A program made the position numbers and the translations under genes. 64,000 nucleotides of DNA from Gammaproteobacteria bacterium (GTDB lineage: Bacteria; Pseudomonadota; Gammaproteobacteria; SZUA-229), in contig JADGFA010000009.1 of NCBI GenBank assembly GCA_016744065.1, positions 32,472 to 96,471 on the forward strand, read 5' to 3'. The notes beneath the pieces are model-generated. The model made no database searches. It saw only the letters and a list, made by a program, of their open reading frames with translations, and had not been told where the DNA came from. This document shows positions 18,026 through 27,361 of the stretch, piece by piece (position 1 is the stretch's first letter; every line of letters begins with the position of its first letter).

Positions 18026-20119
18026 TCAACCGTTTAATATGACTGTTTCTACCTGCTCATCACTGTCTGGCAGCTTAAAGCCGGCAACTGACTTACGCAA
18101 TTCGTTTGCTAGGACACTCAGGTTACCGATAGAGGCCGATGTCTCTTCAGTTCCTTCAGACGTTTGCAGGGTAATTTCCTGAATAACGTTCATGGTGTTG
18201 GATACATCCATCGCAACCGACGCCTGTTTATTTGCGGAAGTTGAAATGCCGGTAATCAATTCCGCCAGTTCATCTGATACATTTTCAATTTCGATCAATG
18301 CACCACCCGCATCTTCCGCCATTTTTGCTCCGCTTACCACGTTGGTTGTACTCGCTTCCATCGAGCTAACCGCTTCGTTAGTATCGGACTGGATGGTTTT
18401 AACCAGTGCCTCAATCTGTTTCGTCGCGTTACTGGCTCGTTCCGCCAGTCGCTGTACTTCGTCCGCAACCACCGCAAAACCACGACCTGCCTCACCCGCA
18501 GTCGATGCCTGAATCGCAGCATTCAATGCCAGTATGTTCGTCTGATCCGCGATTTCTGTGATCAACCCAACGATATCACCGATTTCCTGGGATGATTCAC
18601 CCAATCGTTTAATTCGTTTTGATGTTTCCTGAATTTGCTCACGAATGGTATCCATTCCCGAGATACTCTTACGTACAATTCCCGCACCTTTCTGTGCAAT
18701 CTCAAGCGATTTATGCGCTACGTCCACTGAACCTTCCGCATCTTTGGATACCGCTTTCATCGAGTCGGCCATATCTGTGATCGCCGCAGAGGCGGAAGCA
18801 ATTTCACGCGCCTGATGCGTCGACGCATCGGTTAAGCGTGTTGCAATCGCCTGGGTTTTTTCAGCTGAAGAAGATACTTCCACCGCTGTACTGTTAATTG
18901 TGGTTACCAGTGATCGAAGTGCATCGATCGCATAGTTAACGGAGTCAGCTATGGCCCCGGTTATTTCTTCGGTTACTGTAGCGTGTACGGTTAAATCACC
19001 TTCCGCCAGGTTAGCCATTTCATCGAGTAATCGCAAAATTGCTCGCTGATTCCTACGATTTTGTTCAAGTGCCGCATCCTCACGTTCACCGGAGTCACGT
19101 ACCATTAACACACCCGCAATAATAATAACAATTACGGCTAAACCACCTGCGCCAATACCAACCCAACGTACAACTTCAAGAAACTTGCCGTGCTTAACAA
19201 TGTCTCTTTCCAGGCTCTCTGTTTCTTTCAGCAACAGCTCACTCAAAGACTCGATTTCACCAGCCGAATTTTTAACATCAAACAGATCAGGGGACAGCTC
19301 AAGAATAGCCTCTACATGATCTGAAACTGAACTAAATAACATAGCCACTTCACGCAATTTAATACGTACGACTTCATCATTTACCATTTCAATACGTAGT
19401 GCTTTCGATCCTTTTAACATCGCCTCCAGTACAGCACCAAACCGTGCCGCATCACGACCGAATCTATCAGCCGCTGCCGCCGCGCCGTCACCACCGGACA
19501 GAACACGGTTCATATTATTTTCTATCCGCTGGGTTAACATTAACTGGCGAGATGCCATAAATATCTGGTGGGGTGTTGCTTTACGCTCTACTAATAAATC
19601 AACAACTTCTTCAGAAAAAGACAGTAGCTGGGGAATAAATTCCTGTATAACCAGCACGAACTCACTAACTTCTGATATCGCTAATTTACCATCCAGAATA
19701 TTTCCAATATTACCTCGGTAGGTGTCTGGGCCAATACCTGAAGCATCACCATACCAGGCCTGAGTTACAACATTGTACTGTTCCTGGGCAGAACCAGGTA
19801 AAGAAGGCAAACCAGTTAATGGGTTACCATTCTGGAAAATATCCAGGGTTTCATCATAACGGTTACGCAGTTGCTCTAGCTGGGTAAACGCTGATTCCCT
19901 GCCCGCCGCTGACTCTAATGACAGAGTTGCCAGACGTTGGGAAAGCAACTTTTGCTCAGAAACAATTTCTATATATTGCTGTTGATACGCCTGCTGAGTT
20001 GCGGCATAAAATAAACTACCTGCCATCGCAACAATGGAGAGCATTAAAAGCACACCCAGAATCAAAATGGGTTTACTAATTATACCAATAGCAAACGGAT
20101 TTCGTTTTGCTGCACTCAT
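18026..20119 (-). CDS. pilJ: Twitching-motility methyl-accepting transducer PilJ
   Basis: The protein has 697 residues. Transmembrane helices lie at about 15-38 and 318-341, flanking a helical periplasmic sensor with two PilJ-type N-terminal repeats ([17 protein letters not shown] and [16 protein letters not shown]). A HAMP region (about 342-400) and a long coiled coil follow. The conserved signalling hairpin lies near 510-560 ([36 protein letters not shown]). It should sense pilus or surface state and control ChpA. Codon use over the coiled coil is visibly more GC-rich than in the neighbouring genes. No methyltransferase (pilK) or methylesterase (chpB) gene is present in the operon. Confidence 0.96.
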   Translation of the reverse strand: MSAAKRNPFAIGIISKPILILGVLLMLSIVAMAGSLFYAATQQAYQQQYIEIVSEQKLLSQRLATLSLESAAGRESAFTQLEQLRNRYDETLDIFQNGNPLTGLPSLPGSAQEQYNVVTQAWYGDASGIGPDTYRGNIGNILDGKLAISEVSEFVLVIQEFIPQLLSFSEEVVDLLVERKATPHQIFMASRQLMLTQRIENNMNRVLSGGDGAAAAADRFGRDAARFGAVLEAMLKGSKALRIEMVNDEVVRIKLREVAMLFSSVSDHVEAILELSPDLFDVKNSAGEIESLSELLLKETESLERDIVKHGKFLEVVRWVGIGAGGLAVIVIIIAGVLMVRDSGEREDAALEQNRRNQRAILRLLDEMANLAEGDLTVHATVTEEITGAIADSVNYAIDALRSLVTTINSTAVEVSSSAEKTQAIATRLTDASTHQAREIASASAAITDMADSMKAVSKDAEGSVDVAHKSLEIAQKGAGIVRKSISGMDTIREQIQETSKRIKRLGESSQEIGDIVGLITEIADQTNILALNAAIQASTAGEAGRGFAVVADEVQRLAERASNATKQIEALVKTIQSDTNEAVSSMEASTTNVVSGAKMAEDAGGALIEIENVSDELAELITGISTSANKQASVAMDVSNTMNVIQEITLQTSEGTEETSASIGNLSVLANELRKSVAGFKLPDSDEQVETVILNG

Positions 20120-20189
20120 ATTATTTTTCTCTCCCAGCTACGACCAGAATGAAACAATCATTCTGACTTTTCTATATTTTCTCTGTTTC

Positions 20190-20720
20190 TTACAATGACG
20201 CATGCAAGAAACGCTCATCTTCTACCAGCGCGTGCATACTAAACACGGGCCAGAAAGTATTGTCTTTTTGAAATGCCTGCCTGATATAAGGCTTTAAGTG
20301 ATTATTCACATCTGGCAATTCAAAAGCCTGTTCATTTAAAGAAAAGTGCCGCATCCCCTGCACTTCCTCAACGACTAATCCGGTATGTAAACCATTATGA
20401 TTTACTACCATGACACGAGCACTGCTCATATTATCTGTCGGCTGGCCCATAATAAATCGCTTTAAATCCATTAAAGGCAAAAGCCCACCACGCACATTTG
20501 CAATCCCAATCACCCAGGGCTTAACACCAGGTACTCGTGTAAAATCAGGAACATCCAGTATTTCGGTGACTTCCCCCATGCTCGAAAGCAGGTTAACACC
20601 TCCAACCTGAAAACCTATACCTGTCCACTCATCTGTAGCACCATCAACAGATGGCATATCCTTTGCTCTTTCCAGGGATTTTTGCTCTATCTCTTTTAAC
20701 CTGTTAAAAGCACTATGCAT
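20190..20720 (-). CDS. pilI: CheW-like adaptor PilI
   Basis: The protein has 176 residues: a charged helical N-terminus (about 1-30) and one CheW domain (about 32-170) with GFQVGGVNLLSSMGEVTEIL, VPGVKPWVIGIANVRGGLLP and LVVEEVQGMRHF. It couples the PilJ transducer to the ChpA kinase. It lies 15 bases after pilH and about 70 bases before pilJ, in the order found in Pseudomonas. Confidence 0.94.
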   Translation of the reverse strand: MHSAFNRLKEIEQKSLERAKDMPSVDGATDEWTGIGFQVGGVNLLSSMGEVTEILDVPDFTRVPGVKPWVIGIANVRGGLLPLMDLKRFIMGQPTDNMSSARVMVVNHNGLHTGLVVEEVQGMRHFSLNEQAFELPDVNNHLKPYIRQAFQKDNTFWPVFSMHALVEDERFLHASL

Positions 20721-20735
20721 TATTGGCTACCGACC

Positions 20736-21104
20736 CTAGCTTCCAGCAAGTGCCGAATTAACTCTGGCCATCAAATCACTTTCCTTAACAGGTTTAACAA
20801 TATAATCCTTAGCTCCCTGACGTATACCCCATACTTTGTCAGTTTCCTGATCTTTGGTCGTCACAATAATAACGGGAATATGTGATGTTTCCTCGATTGT
20901 AGCTAACTGACGTGTCGCCTGAAAACCGTTGATACCAGGCATAACAATATCCATTAAAACAAGATCAGGAATAATATCTTTCGCTTTCAAAATTCCCGCT
21001 TCACCGGTTTCAGAGACATGGACAGTATGGCCATTCTTTTCCAGCATGGTCTTAAACACGTGCACCTCAGTGGGTGAATCATCAACGATCAGGATATTAG
21101 CCAT
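20736..21104 (-). CDS. pilH: Response regulator PilH
   Basis: The protein has 122 residues and is a stand-alone receiver domain. Acidic-pocket residues are Asp8 and Asp9, the phospho-acceptor is Asp52 (LVLMDIVMPGINGFQ), the switch Thr lies in IIVTTKD, and Lys104 is in YIVKPVKE. It is a single-domain output of the Chp system, thought in Pseudomonas to oppose PilG, by acting on the retraction side or as a phosphate sink. It lies between pilG and pilI. Confidence 0.95.
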   Translation of the reverse strand: MANILIVDDSPTEVHVFKTMLEKNGHTVHVSETGEAGILKAKDIIPDLVLMDIVMPGINGFQATRQLATIEETSHIPVIIVTTKDQETDKVWGIRQGAKDYIVKPVKESDLMARVNSALAGS

Positions 21105-21163
21105 TCAATTTATTCCAACCTCTTAAATATTTATTTAGCTGCAATTTTTTATATATTGCTTAA

Positions 21164-21556
21164 TTAATTTGATGCATGGTCTTTAATCGCACCAAGCAAA
21201 TCATCTTTTGTAAATGGTTTAGTCAAATACTGTTCTGAACCTACAATTCGCCCACGGGCGCGATCAAAAATACTGTCTTTGCTCGACAGCATAATCACCG
21301 GCGTGGATTTAAACATTCGATTATGTTTAATCAACGCACACGTCTGATACCCATCAAGACGCGGCATCATAATATCGACAAAAATAATATCCGGTTTGTG
21401 CTCAGCAATCTTCGATAGGGCTTCAAAGCCATCTACCGCGGTCACCACGTCACAACCTTCTTTTTTTAGTAAATTTTCAGCGGTACGACGAATCGTTTTA
21501 CTATCGTCAATTACCATTACTTTCAGGTTACTAAGTCCTGCGGAATCTTCTGCCAT
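21164..21556 (-). CDS. pilG: Response regulator PilG
   Basis: The protein has 130 residues from the ATG at 21556; an in-frame TTG seven codons upstream is possible but less likely. It is a single receiver domain: LKVMVIDDSKTIRRTAENLL, phospho-acceptor Asp61 (IIFVDIMMPRLDGYQTCALI), TPVIMLSSKD and Lys113 (YLTKPF). In Pseudomonas PilG promotes pilus extension and cAMP signalling. It is the first gene of the operon, divergent from gshB, with about 260 AT-rich bases between the two starts that probably hold both promoters. Confidence 0.95.
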   Translation of the reverse strand: MAEDSAGLSNLKVMVIDDSKTIRRTAENLLKKEGCDVVTAVDGFEALSKIAEHKPDIIFVDIMMPRLDGYQTCALIKHNRMFKSTPVIMLSSKDSIFDRARGRIVGSEQYLTKPFTKDDLLGAIKDHASN

Positions 21557-21815
21557 AGCCGTCCCGTTTTTCCCCAAAAAGGTCTGTCTGGATCATATAC
21601 CAGACTACATTTAGTACACTCAATGTTTGTGAATGTAGCTCATGTCATTCACTTTCGCAAATAAAAAATCCCCCCCAAATAAACTAGTTACACCAAAATC
21701 CTATTAAAAGTCCTAAAGAATTCGAACTAACATCATGATTATTAAACATTTATTGTTTTTTTAGTGTAATATCATTTTATTTAGAGCATAAATCCACACG
21801 GGAGCCGCGCTAAAG

Positions 21816-22763
21816 ATGACAATCAACATTGGCATAGTAATGGACCCAATCGAATCCATTACTCCCTACAAAGATAGCAGCCTCGCTATGATGATTGCCG
21901 CCCAAAACAAAGGCTGGCAACTACACTACATACAGCAAAGCGGCCTGTACCTGAAAGAAAATACGACTAAAGCCGACTTTAAGCCGATAAAAGTGTTTGA
22001 TGACAATAATCACTGGTATGAAACCGGCAACCTGAGCACAATAAACGCATCAGATCTGGACGTCATTTTAATGCGCCTCGACCCTCCATTTGACATGGAG
22101 TACATCTATACCACCTACATGCTGGAAACAATCGAACAGCAAGGCTGCCTGGTTGTAAATAAACCAGCCAGTCTACGCGATGCCAATGAAAAACTATTTG
22201 CTACGCACTTTCCTCAATGCTGTACGGATGTTCTGGTAAGTCGCCAGCCTCAAAAACTGAGGCAATTTATAGAACAGTTTCAGGATGTCATTTTAAAACC
22301 CCTGGACGGCATGGGAGGGCAATCTATTTTCAGAGTAAGCCCAACAGATGCTAATCTCTCCGTCATACTTGAAACCATGGTGAATGATGGCCAACATACG
22401 ATAATGGCACAAAAATTCATCCCGGAAATCACCGAAGGTGATAAACGCATTCTAATGATTAATGGTGAAGCAATCCCCTATACTCTTGCACGAATTCCCG
22501 CTAAAGGTGAAACTCGCGGCAATCTTGCCGCCGGCGGCACGGGTAAAGCCATGCCAATAACCAGAAGAGAACAATGGATAGCCGACCAGGTAGGCCCTAC
22601 ACTTAAAAAAATGGGAATTTTGTTTGCTGGCCTGGATGTAATTGGTGATTATTTAACAGAAATTAATATTACCAGCCCAACCTGTATCCGTGAAATTGAT
22701 AAACAGTTTAATCTTGATATTGCAGGCCAGTTAATGGACTGCATCGAAAATATAAAATGTTAA
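21816..22763 (+). CDS. gshB: Glutathione synthetase
   Basis: The protein has 315 residues and is an ATP-grasp ligase joining glycine to gamma-glutamylcysteine. Visible parts are the N-terminal GIVMDPIESITPYKDSSLAM, the conserved VNKPASLRDANEKL, KPLDGMGGQSIFRV, and the ATP/Mg region GDKRILMINGEAIPYTLARI, GNLAAGGTGKA and LTEINITSPTCIREID. The ribosome site GGGAG lies before the ATG. The next gene (apbE) overlaps its stop by 7 bases. Its place beside the pil chemosensory operon is the same as in Pseudomonas. Confidence 0.98.
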   Translation: MTINIGIVMDPIESITPYKDSSLAMMIAAQNKGWQLHYIQQSGLYLKENTTKADFKPIKVFDDNNHWYETGNLSTINASDLDVILMRLDPPFDMEYIYTTYMLETIEQQGCLVVNKPASLRDANEKLFATHFPQCCTDVLVSRQPQKLRQFIEQFQDVILKPLDGMGGQSIFRVSPTDANLSVILETMVNDGQHTIMAQKFIPEITEGDKRILMINGEAIPYTLARIPAKGETRGNLAAGGTGKAMPITRREQWIADQVGPTLKKMGILFAGLDVIGDYLTEINITSPTCIREIDKQFNLDIAGQLMDCIENIKC

Positions 22764-23800
22764 GTCGCTTAATACTACTGAGCATTATAATCATTAGCTC
22801 AGGCCTCGTTGGCTGCGAAAAAAACCCCGAAGAACACCGTCATAGCAGCCTGCATTTTGGCACTCTGATTGATATCACCCTGTATGATGTAAATACCGCG
22901 CAAGCCAATGCTGCTTTTAAACAACTAGATGAAGATTTTGCCTATATGCATCTCGCATGGTCCCCCTGGGAAACCGGCTCTATACATCGCACCAATAAAC
23001 TTTTAAAAACGGGCGCTTCCTTTTCAGCAGGCCCAGGCATTCTTAATTTAATAAAAAAATCCTCTGATATTGCAGATAAAACAGAACAGTTATTTAACCC
23101 TGCGATTGGAGAACTGATTAATCTCTGGCAAATTCATAAACACGAAGACCCCAATATCAGGCCACCCGAACAAAAACACATAGAACAACTCATAACTAGC
23201 AACCCTCAACTTAATGACATTAAAATTAATGGCGTAAAAATACACACCGGCAATCCAGACGTTTCATTAAATTTTGGTGCCTTTGCAAAAGGCTATGCAA
23301 TAGACCTTGAAATAGAAATGCTGAAGAGCAGAGGCATTAAAAACGCCATCATAAATACCGGTGGAGACTTAAAAGCCATTGGCTCACATGGCGACCGCCC
23401 CTGGTACATTGCTATTCAGCACCCTCGTTTAGATACATGGCTTGCTAAAATCGAAACCCAGAATGAAGAAAGTGTTTTCACCTCTGGCGATTATGAGCGC
23501 TATTATGAATACCAGGGAAAACGCTACCATCACATACTCGACCCCCGCACAGGCTACCCGGCACAGGGTGTTCAATCGGTTACCGTACTACACACCGATT
23601 CGGGGCTGGCTGATGCCGCTGCAACAGCATTGTTTGTTGCAGGCACCGATAAATGGCTGGAAATTGCAAAAAAGCTGCAACTTAAACAAATTATGTTAAT
23701 TGATGACAAAGGAGTTGTACACGTCACACCTGCCATGAGGAAACGTTTAAAATTTAATTCACAAATTGATACTACTATAATGTTAACGACAGCCCTATAA
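22757..23800 (+). CDS. apbE: FAD:protein FMN transferase (ApbE), lipoprotein
   Basis: The protein has 347 residues. A lipoprotein signal ends at SSGLVGC with Cys20 as the lipid site, so the protein should be anchored on the periplasmic side. ApbE motifs are present in order: GAFAKGYAIDLE (near 173), NTGGDLKAIG, VFTSGDYERYY, HHILDPRTGYP (near 258) and SGLADAAATALFVAG. It attaches FMN through a phosphoester to Thr or Ser of target proteins such as Rnf, Nqr or flavin-binding domains. No such target is encoded nearby. It starts inside the end of gshB and is followed 7 bases later by the TonB-like gene, so it is transcribed with both. Confidence 0.93.
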   Translation: MLSRLILLSIIIISSGLVGCEKNPEEHRHSSLHFGTLIDITLYDVNTAQANAAFKQLDEDFAYMHLAWSPWETGSIHRTNKLLKTGASFSAGPGILNLIKKSSDIADKTEQLFNPAIGELINLWQIHKHEDPNIRPPEQKHIEQLITSNPQLNDIKINGVKIHTGNPDVSLNFGAFAKGYAIDLEIEMLKSRGIKNAIINTGGDLKAIGSHGDRPWYIAIQHPRLDTWLAKIETQNEESVFTSGDYERYYEYQGKRYHHILDPRTGYPAQGVQSVTVLHTDSGLADAAATALFVAGTDKWLEIAKKLQLKQIMLIDDKGVVHVTPAMRKRLKFNSQIDTTIMLTTAL

Positions 23801-23807
23801 TACCCAT

Positions 23808-24686
23808 ATGACAAGACGACCAGCAGCTCCACCCCAGGTCACTTCAAACGACCGCCTTGGCATGACCGTTTTCTTTGCCCTGTTATTTCATGGCATTGTT
23901 ATTTTAGGTATTACTTTTATTTCAACACCTTCTGCCAAACAGAAAATTCCTCCTTCACTCGATGTCATACTGGTAAACACTTCAAACTCCGAAACACCGG
24001 ACAAAGCAGATTACCTTGCACAAACCTCACAGGATGGCGGCGGAAACAGTGAGGAAAAAGTTCGTCGTACCGACTTATTCTCTGCACCTACACTCTCCAG
24101 ACAACCGGGCATGGCTCAACTACAGACAAAAGTTCAACAAACACCTGTAAAAAAACAGGAATCAAAAAAAGCATTTATAACCCAGAACAAATCCAGTCAT
24201 AAAGTTAAATCACAGAAAAAAATTAGCAATAAAGAAACACTTGAGCAAATACTCAAGCCTGAACAACAAAATAGACGCGCTGCTCGTATGGCTGAAGAAC
24301 TCAGTTTAACATTGCAGGAATTTTCTCAAAAACCTAAGGAAAAATTCCTCAACTCTCGCACTAAAGAATACATTGCTGCCACCTATATGCGTAGCTGGAT
24401 CGACAAAGTCGAACGTCTTGGCAACGCGGATTATCCAGACGCCGCAATACGTGCAAAATTAAACGGCACACTGATACTTGATGTCGTCATTAACTCAGAT
24501 GGCACCCTGAAAGAAATAAATTTACGTCGCTCTTCTGGACACCAGATTTTAGATGACGCCGCAAAACGAATTGTGAAAATGTCATCACCTTTTGCGCCTT
24601 TCCCCGCCAAGTTACATAAGCAGGCTGATATCATCCATATCACAAGAAGCTGGGAATTTCAGAGCAATCAGCTAAAGAGCTATTAG
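23808..24686 (+). CDS. tonB: TonB-family protein
   Basis: The protein has 292 residues. A short cytoplasmic start is followed by one membrane helix (about 17-38) containing His28, as in TonB. A long polar, Lys/Gln-rich periplasmic spacer comes next, then a C-terminal TonB domain (about 205-290): YPDAAIRAKLNGTLILDVVI, NLRRSSGHQILDDAA and FAPFPA. It passes proton-motive energy to outer-membrane receptors. No exbB or exbD is nearby. The spacer is less proline-rich than in E. coli TonB. The location between gshB and yqgE is conserved in related gammaproteobacteria. Confidence 0.9.
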   Translation: MTRRPAAPPQVTSNDRLGMTVFFALLFHGIVILGITFISTPSAKQKIPPSLDVILVNTSNSETPDKADYLAQTSQDGGGNSEEKVRRTDLFSAPTLSRQPGMAQLQTKVQQTPVKKQESKKAFITQNKSSHKVKSQKKISNKETLEQILKPEQQNRRAARMAEELSLTLQEFSQKPKEKFLNSRTKEYIAATYMRSWIDKVERLGNADYPDAAIRAKLNGTLILDVVINSDGTLKEINLRRSSGHQILDDAAKRIVKMSSPFAPFPAKLHKQADIIHITRSWEFQSNQLKSY

Positions 24687-24699
24687 CGAGCACTTATTA

Positions 24700-25263
24700 A
24701 TGAGCGAAGAAATATACCTGGCCAATCATTTTTTAATTGCCATGCCCAGCCTGGAAGACGGTAATTTCTCCCAGTCGGTCACGTTTATCTGCGAACACGA
24801 TGACAATGGTGCACTTGGCATTACGATTAATCGACCTTCCGAATTCAGCCTGGCAGAAATATTTTCACAACTACAGATCGCAACTAAAGAGGGTGGAGTC
24901 AATAACCAGACTGTTCTGAACGGTGGCCCGGTACAAACAGAACGGGGATTTATATTACATACACCTGCTGGCCAATGGGACTCAAGTTTAAAAGTGACTG
25001 ACAATATTGCAGTAACAACGTCACAGGATATTATGCAGGCTATTGCCAATAACGAAGGCCCGGAAAAATCACTTCTTGCTCTGGGTTACGCAGGATGGGG
25101 TCCAGGACAACTAGAATACGAAATAGCTGAAAACACATGGTTAAGCTGCCCTGCAACAGAAGATATTTTATTCAATACACCCATCGAAAAACGCTGGACA
25201 GCCGCAGCAATGTTATTGGGTATAGATCTGCAATTGCTTAGCAACCAGACAGGTCATGCATGA
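24700..25263 (+). CDS. yqgE: YqgE/AlgH family protein
   Basis: The protein has 187 residues. Family hallmarks are LANHFLIAMPSLEDGNFSQS, VTFICEHDDNGALGITINRP, NGGPVQTERGFILH and LLALGYAGWGPGQLEYEI. The molecular role is not settled; it is almost always next to ruvX, as here, where the stop overlaps the ruvX start (ATGA). Cytoplasmic, with no signal peptide. The cluster yqgE-ruvX-pyrR is translationally tight. Confidence 0.95.
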   Translation: MSEEIYLANHFLIAMPSLEDGNFSQSVTFICEHDDNGALGITINRPSEFSLAEIFSQLQIATKEGGVNNQTVLNGGPVQTERGFILHTPAGQWDSSLKVTDNIAVTTSQDIMQAIANNEGPEKSLLALGYAGWGPGQLEYEIAENTWLSCPATEDILFNTPIEKRWTAAAMLLGIDLQLLSNQTGHA

Positions 25264-25673
25264 GTATACAGCGAGTGCTGGGCTTCGACTTTGGCGAAAA
25301 ACGCATTGGCGTTGCCTCTGGCCAATCGATTACATGCGACTCAAACCCAGTCATCACCCTGACATCAAAAAACAACAAACCCGACTGGGCAACAATAGAA
25401 CAACTTATTTCAGAGTGGCGGCCCGATGCTTTAATCGTTGGGCTACCTTTTCATCTTGATGGCAGCAAAAGCGAAATGACCGAACGTGCTGAAAAATTTT
25501 CCCGCCAGCTTGAAGGTCGATTTCATATACCTGTTTATACCCATAATGAGGCCCTCAGCTCATTTGAAGCAGAACAGTTTCTACAGGATAAAAAAAAGCA
25601 ACATAATAAGCAGGACATTGATAAGATAGCCGCCGCAATCATTGTTCAAAACTGGCTGGAGCAAAACACATGA
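25260..25673 (+). CDS. ruvX: Holliday-junction resolvase-like protein RuvX/YqgF
   Basis: The protein has 137 residues and an RNase-H-like fold: VLGFDFGEKRIGVASGQSIT carries the first catalytic Asp, then DALIVGLPFHLDGSKSEMT, and DKIAAAIIVQNWLE carries the last. Members act in pre-16S rRNA 5'-end processing or on DNA junctions. It overlaps yqgE by 4 bases and pyrR by 4 bases. Confidence 0.95.
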   Translation: MSIQRVLGFDFGEKRIGVASGQSITCDSNPVITLTSKNNKPDWATIEQLISEWRPDALIVGLPFHLDGSKSEMTERAEKFSRQLEGRFHIPVYTHNEALSSFEAEQFLQDKKKQHNKQDIDKIAAAIIVQNWLEQNT

Positions 25674-26188
25674 CCTATGCTGCTGAACCAGACAAGCTCC
25701 TGGAAAAGCTCGCCACCGACCTCGAAAATCTTCTGGAGCGCCGCTCTATCAAGCAACCATTGATGGTAGGCATCCATACAGGCGGTGCCTGGCTTGCTAA
25801 AAAACTCCATAAGCGACTTAACATTAAAGATGATTTATCCACTCTGGATATTAGCTTCTACAGAGATGATTTTTCTCGCATCGGCATGAATCCTCAGGTC
25901 AAACCATCCAGTCTGCCCCCCCAGGTAGAAGATCGCCATATAATTTTAGTAGATGATGTATTACAGACCGGTCGCACCATTCGAGCAGCAATGAATGAAA
26001 TTTTTGATTATGGTCGCCCCGCATCTATTACTCTGGCCTGCCTGATTGAAAGGCCAGGCAGGGAGCTACCTGTCCAGGCTGATGTCGTTGGCCAGGTACT
26101 GGAACTAAACGATAATGAACAAATTAAATTAACCGGGCCAGAACCATTAACCTGGGAAATCAAACGATCAGATTTAAAAAAAGAATAA
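25670..26188 (+). CDS. pyrR: PyrR bifunctional pyrimidine regulator / uracil phosphoribosyltransferase
   Basis: The protein has 172 residues and belongs to the type-I phosphoribosyltransferases; its PRPP loop is IILVDDVLQTGRTIRAAMNE. The N-terminal MVGIHTGGAWLAKKL and LTLACLIERPGREL fit PyrR. In Bacillus PyrR binds pyr mRNA; in Gram-negatives its regulatory role is less clear and it may act mainly as a uracil phosphoribosyltransferase. It overlaps ruvX by 4 bases and precedes pyrB by 132 bases. That gap shows no convincing PyrR anti-terminator structure, only AT-rich DNA with a possible TATACT box near 26296. Confidence 0.93.
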   Translation: MTYAAEPDKLLEKLATDLENLLERRSIKQPLMVGIHTGGAWLAKKLHKRLNIKDDLSTLDISFYRDDFSRIGMNPQVKPSSLPPQVEDRHIILVDDVLQTGRTIRAAMNEIFDYGRPASITLACLIERPGRELPVQADVVGQVLELNDNEQIKLTGPEPLTWEIKRSDLKKE

Positions 26189-26320
26189 ATAAAACAAAAA
26201 TGCTTACTCAAATATATTCACATAACTGCAACATCAGGGCACTTGTATTTAATTTTAAATTTTTATTATTCACACTTATTTGCGCTCACTTATACTTTCT
26301 TTTAAAGGGGGGGTTATACA

Positions 26321-27361
26321 ATGGTAAATAAACCTACCCGTCAAACCGACAATATAATTGGCAAGGATCTGTGGAACATCCAGCTTGATGAGCACGGTCA
26401 GTTAAAACACTTCTTAACCATCGAAGGCCTGGGCACCCATATTCTTAATCAGATACTCGACACGGCTGAAAGTTTTGCCGGTGTAAATGATTCGGTTAAA
26501 AAAGTGCCTTTATTACGCGGCAAAACCATTGTTAATTTATTTTTTGAGGCCAGCACTCGAACCCGCACCACGTTTGAACTTGCCGCAAAACGTTTATCCG
26601 CCGATGTGCTTAATATGAACATCAGCACATCTGCAACCAGTAAAGGCGAAACCCTGTTAGATACATTACGCAATCTGGAAGCCATGCAAACAGATATGTT
26701 TGTAGTGCGCCATGCCGACTCAGGAACAGCTCATTTCATTGCCAACCATGTAGCGCCACACATACGTGTATTAAACGCCGGTGACGGTCGCCACTCACAC
26801 CCCACCCAGGCAATGCTCGATATGTTTACCATTCGGCGAAATAAAGGCGCTGACTTTGGTAAATTACGCGTAGCCATTGTCGGCGACATTATGCACTCAC
26901 GGGTTGCTCGCTCCCAGATACATGCTTTGAATACACTCAATACCGGTGAGGTTCGAGTGGTTGGCCCTAAAACATTAATCCCCAAAGACATTGAATCTAT
27001 GGGTGTCAGTGTTTTTCATAATTTAGAAGACGGCATTAAAGATGCCGACGTAGTCATTATGTTGCGCCTACAAAGAGAACGAATGCAGGGCGCGTTACTT
27101 CCCAGCGAGCAAGAATATTTTCAGTTATATGGTTTAACGGAAGAGCGTTTTAAGCTTGCCAGACCCGATGCCATTGTCATGCATCCTGGCCCGATTAATC
27201 GCGGTGTAGAAATTGAATCCAGCGTAGCCGATGGTGAACGCTCGGTCATTCTAAATCAGGTGACATATGGTATTGCCGTTCGCATGGCTGTCATGTCAAT
27301 GACCCTGGGGGGAAATATTTCAAGCAGTAATACCAACCCTGAAAATCAGGAGAAAAAATAA
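26321..27361 (+). CDS. pyrB: Aspartate carbamoyltransferase catalytic subunit
   Basis: The protein has 346 residues and makes carbamoyl-aspartate, the committed step of pyrimidine synthesis. The carbamoyl-phosphate loop is [19 protein letters not shown]; the second half has [14 protein letters not shown] and [14 protein letters not shown]. An N-terminal extension of about 25 residues is typical of the Pseudomonas type, where PyrB forms a dodecamer with an inactive PyrC-like partner. A strong purine-rich ribosome site (AAAGGGGGGG) lies upstream. The last base of its stop is the first base of the next ATG. Confidence 0.97.
   Translation: MVNKPTRQTDNIIGKDLWNIQLDEHGQLKHFLTIEGLGTHILNQILDTAESFAGVNDSVKKVPLLRGKTIVNLFFEASTRTRTTFELAAKRLSADVLNMNISTSATSKGETLLDTLRNLEAMQTDMFVVRHADSGTAHFIANHVAPHIRVLNAGDGRHSHPTQAMLDMFTIRRNKGADFGKLRVAIVGDIMHSRVARSQIHALNTLNTGEVRVVGPKTLIPKDIESMGVSVFHNLEDGIKDADVVIMLRLQRERMQGALLPSEQEYFQLYGLTEERFKLARPDAIVMHPGPINRGVEIESSVADGERSVILNQVTYGIAVRMAVMSMTLGGNISSSNTNPENQEKK

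Noticed and set aside
18192..18512. 106-codon frame antisense to pilJ
   Set aside because: Composition follows the pilJ coiled coil on the opposite strand; no start signals.
24726..25049. Minus-strand frame over yqgE
   Set aside because: Opposite strand of a well-conserved gene; no ribosome site or recognisable domain.
26189..26320. PyrR-binding attenuator before pyrB
   Set aside because: The gap is AT-rich with no anti-terminator/terminator pair or conserved PyrR loop visible.
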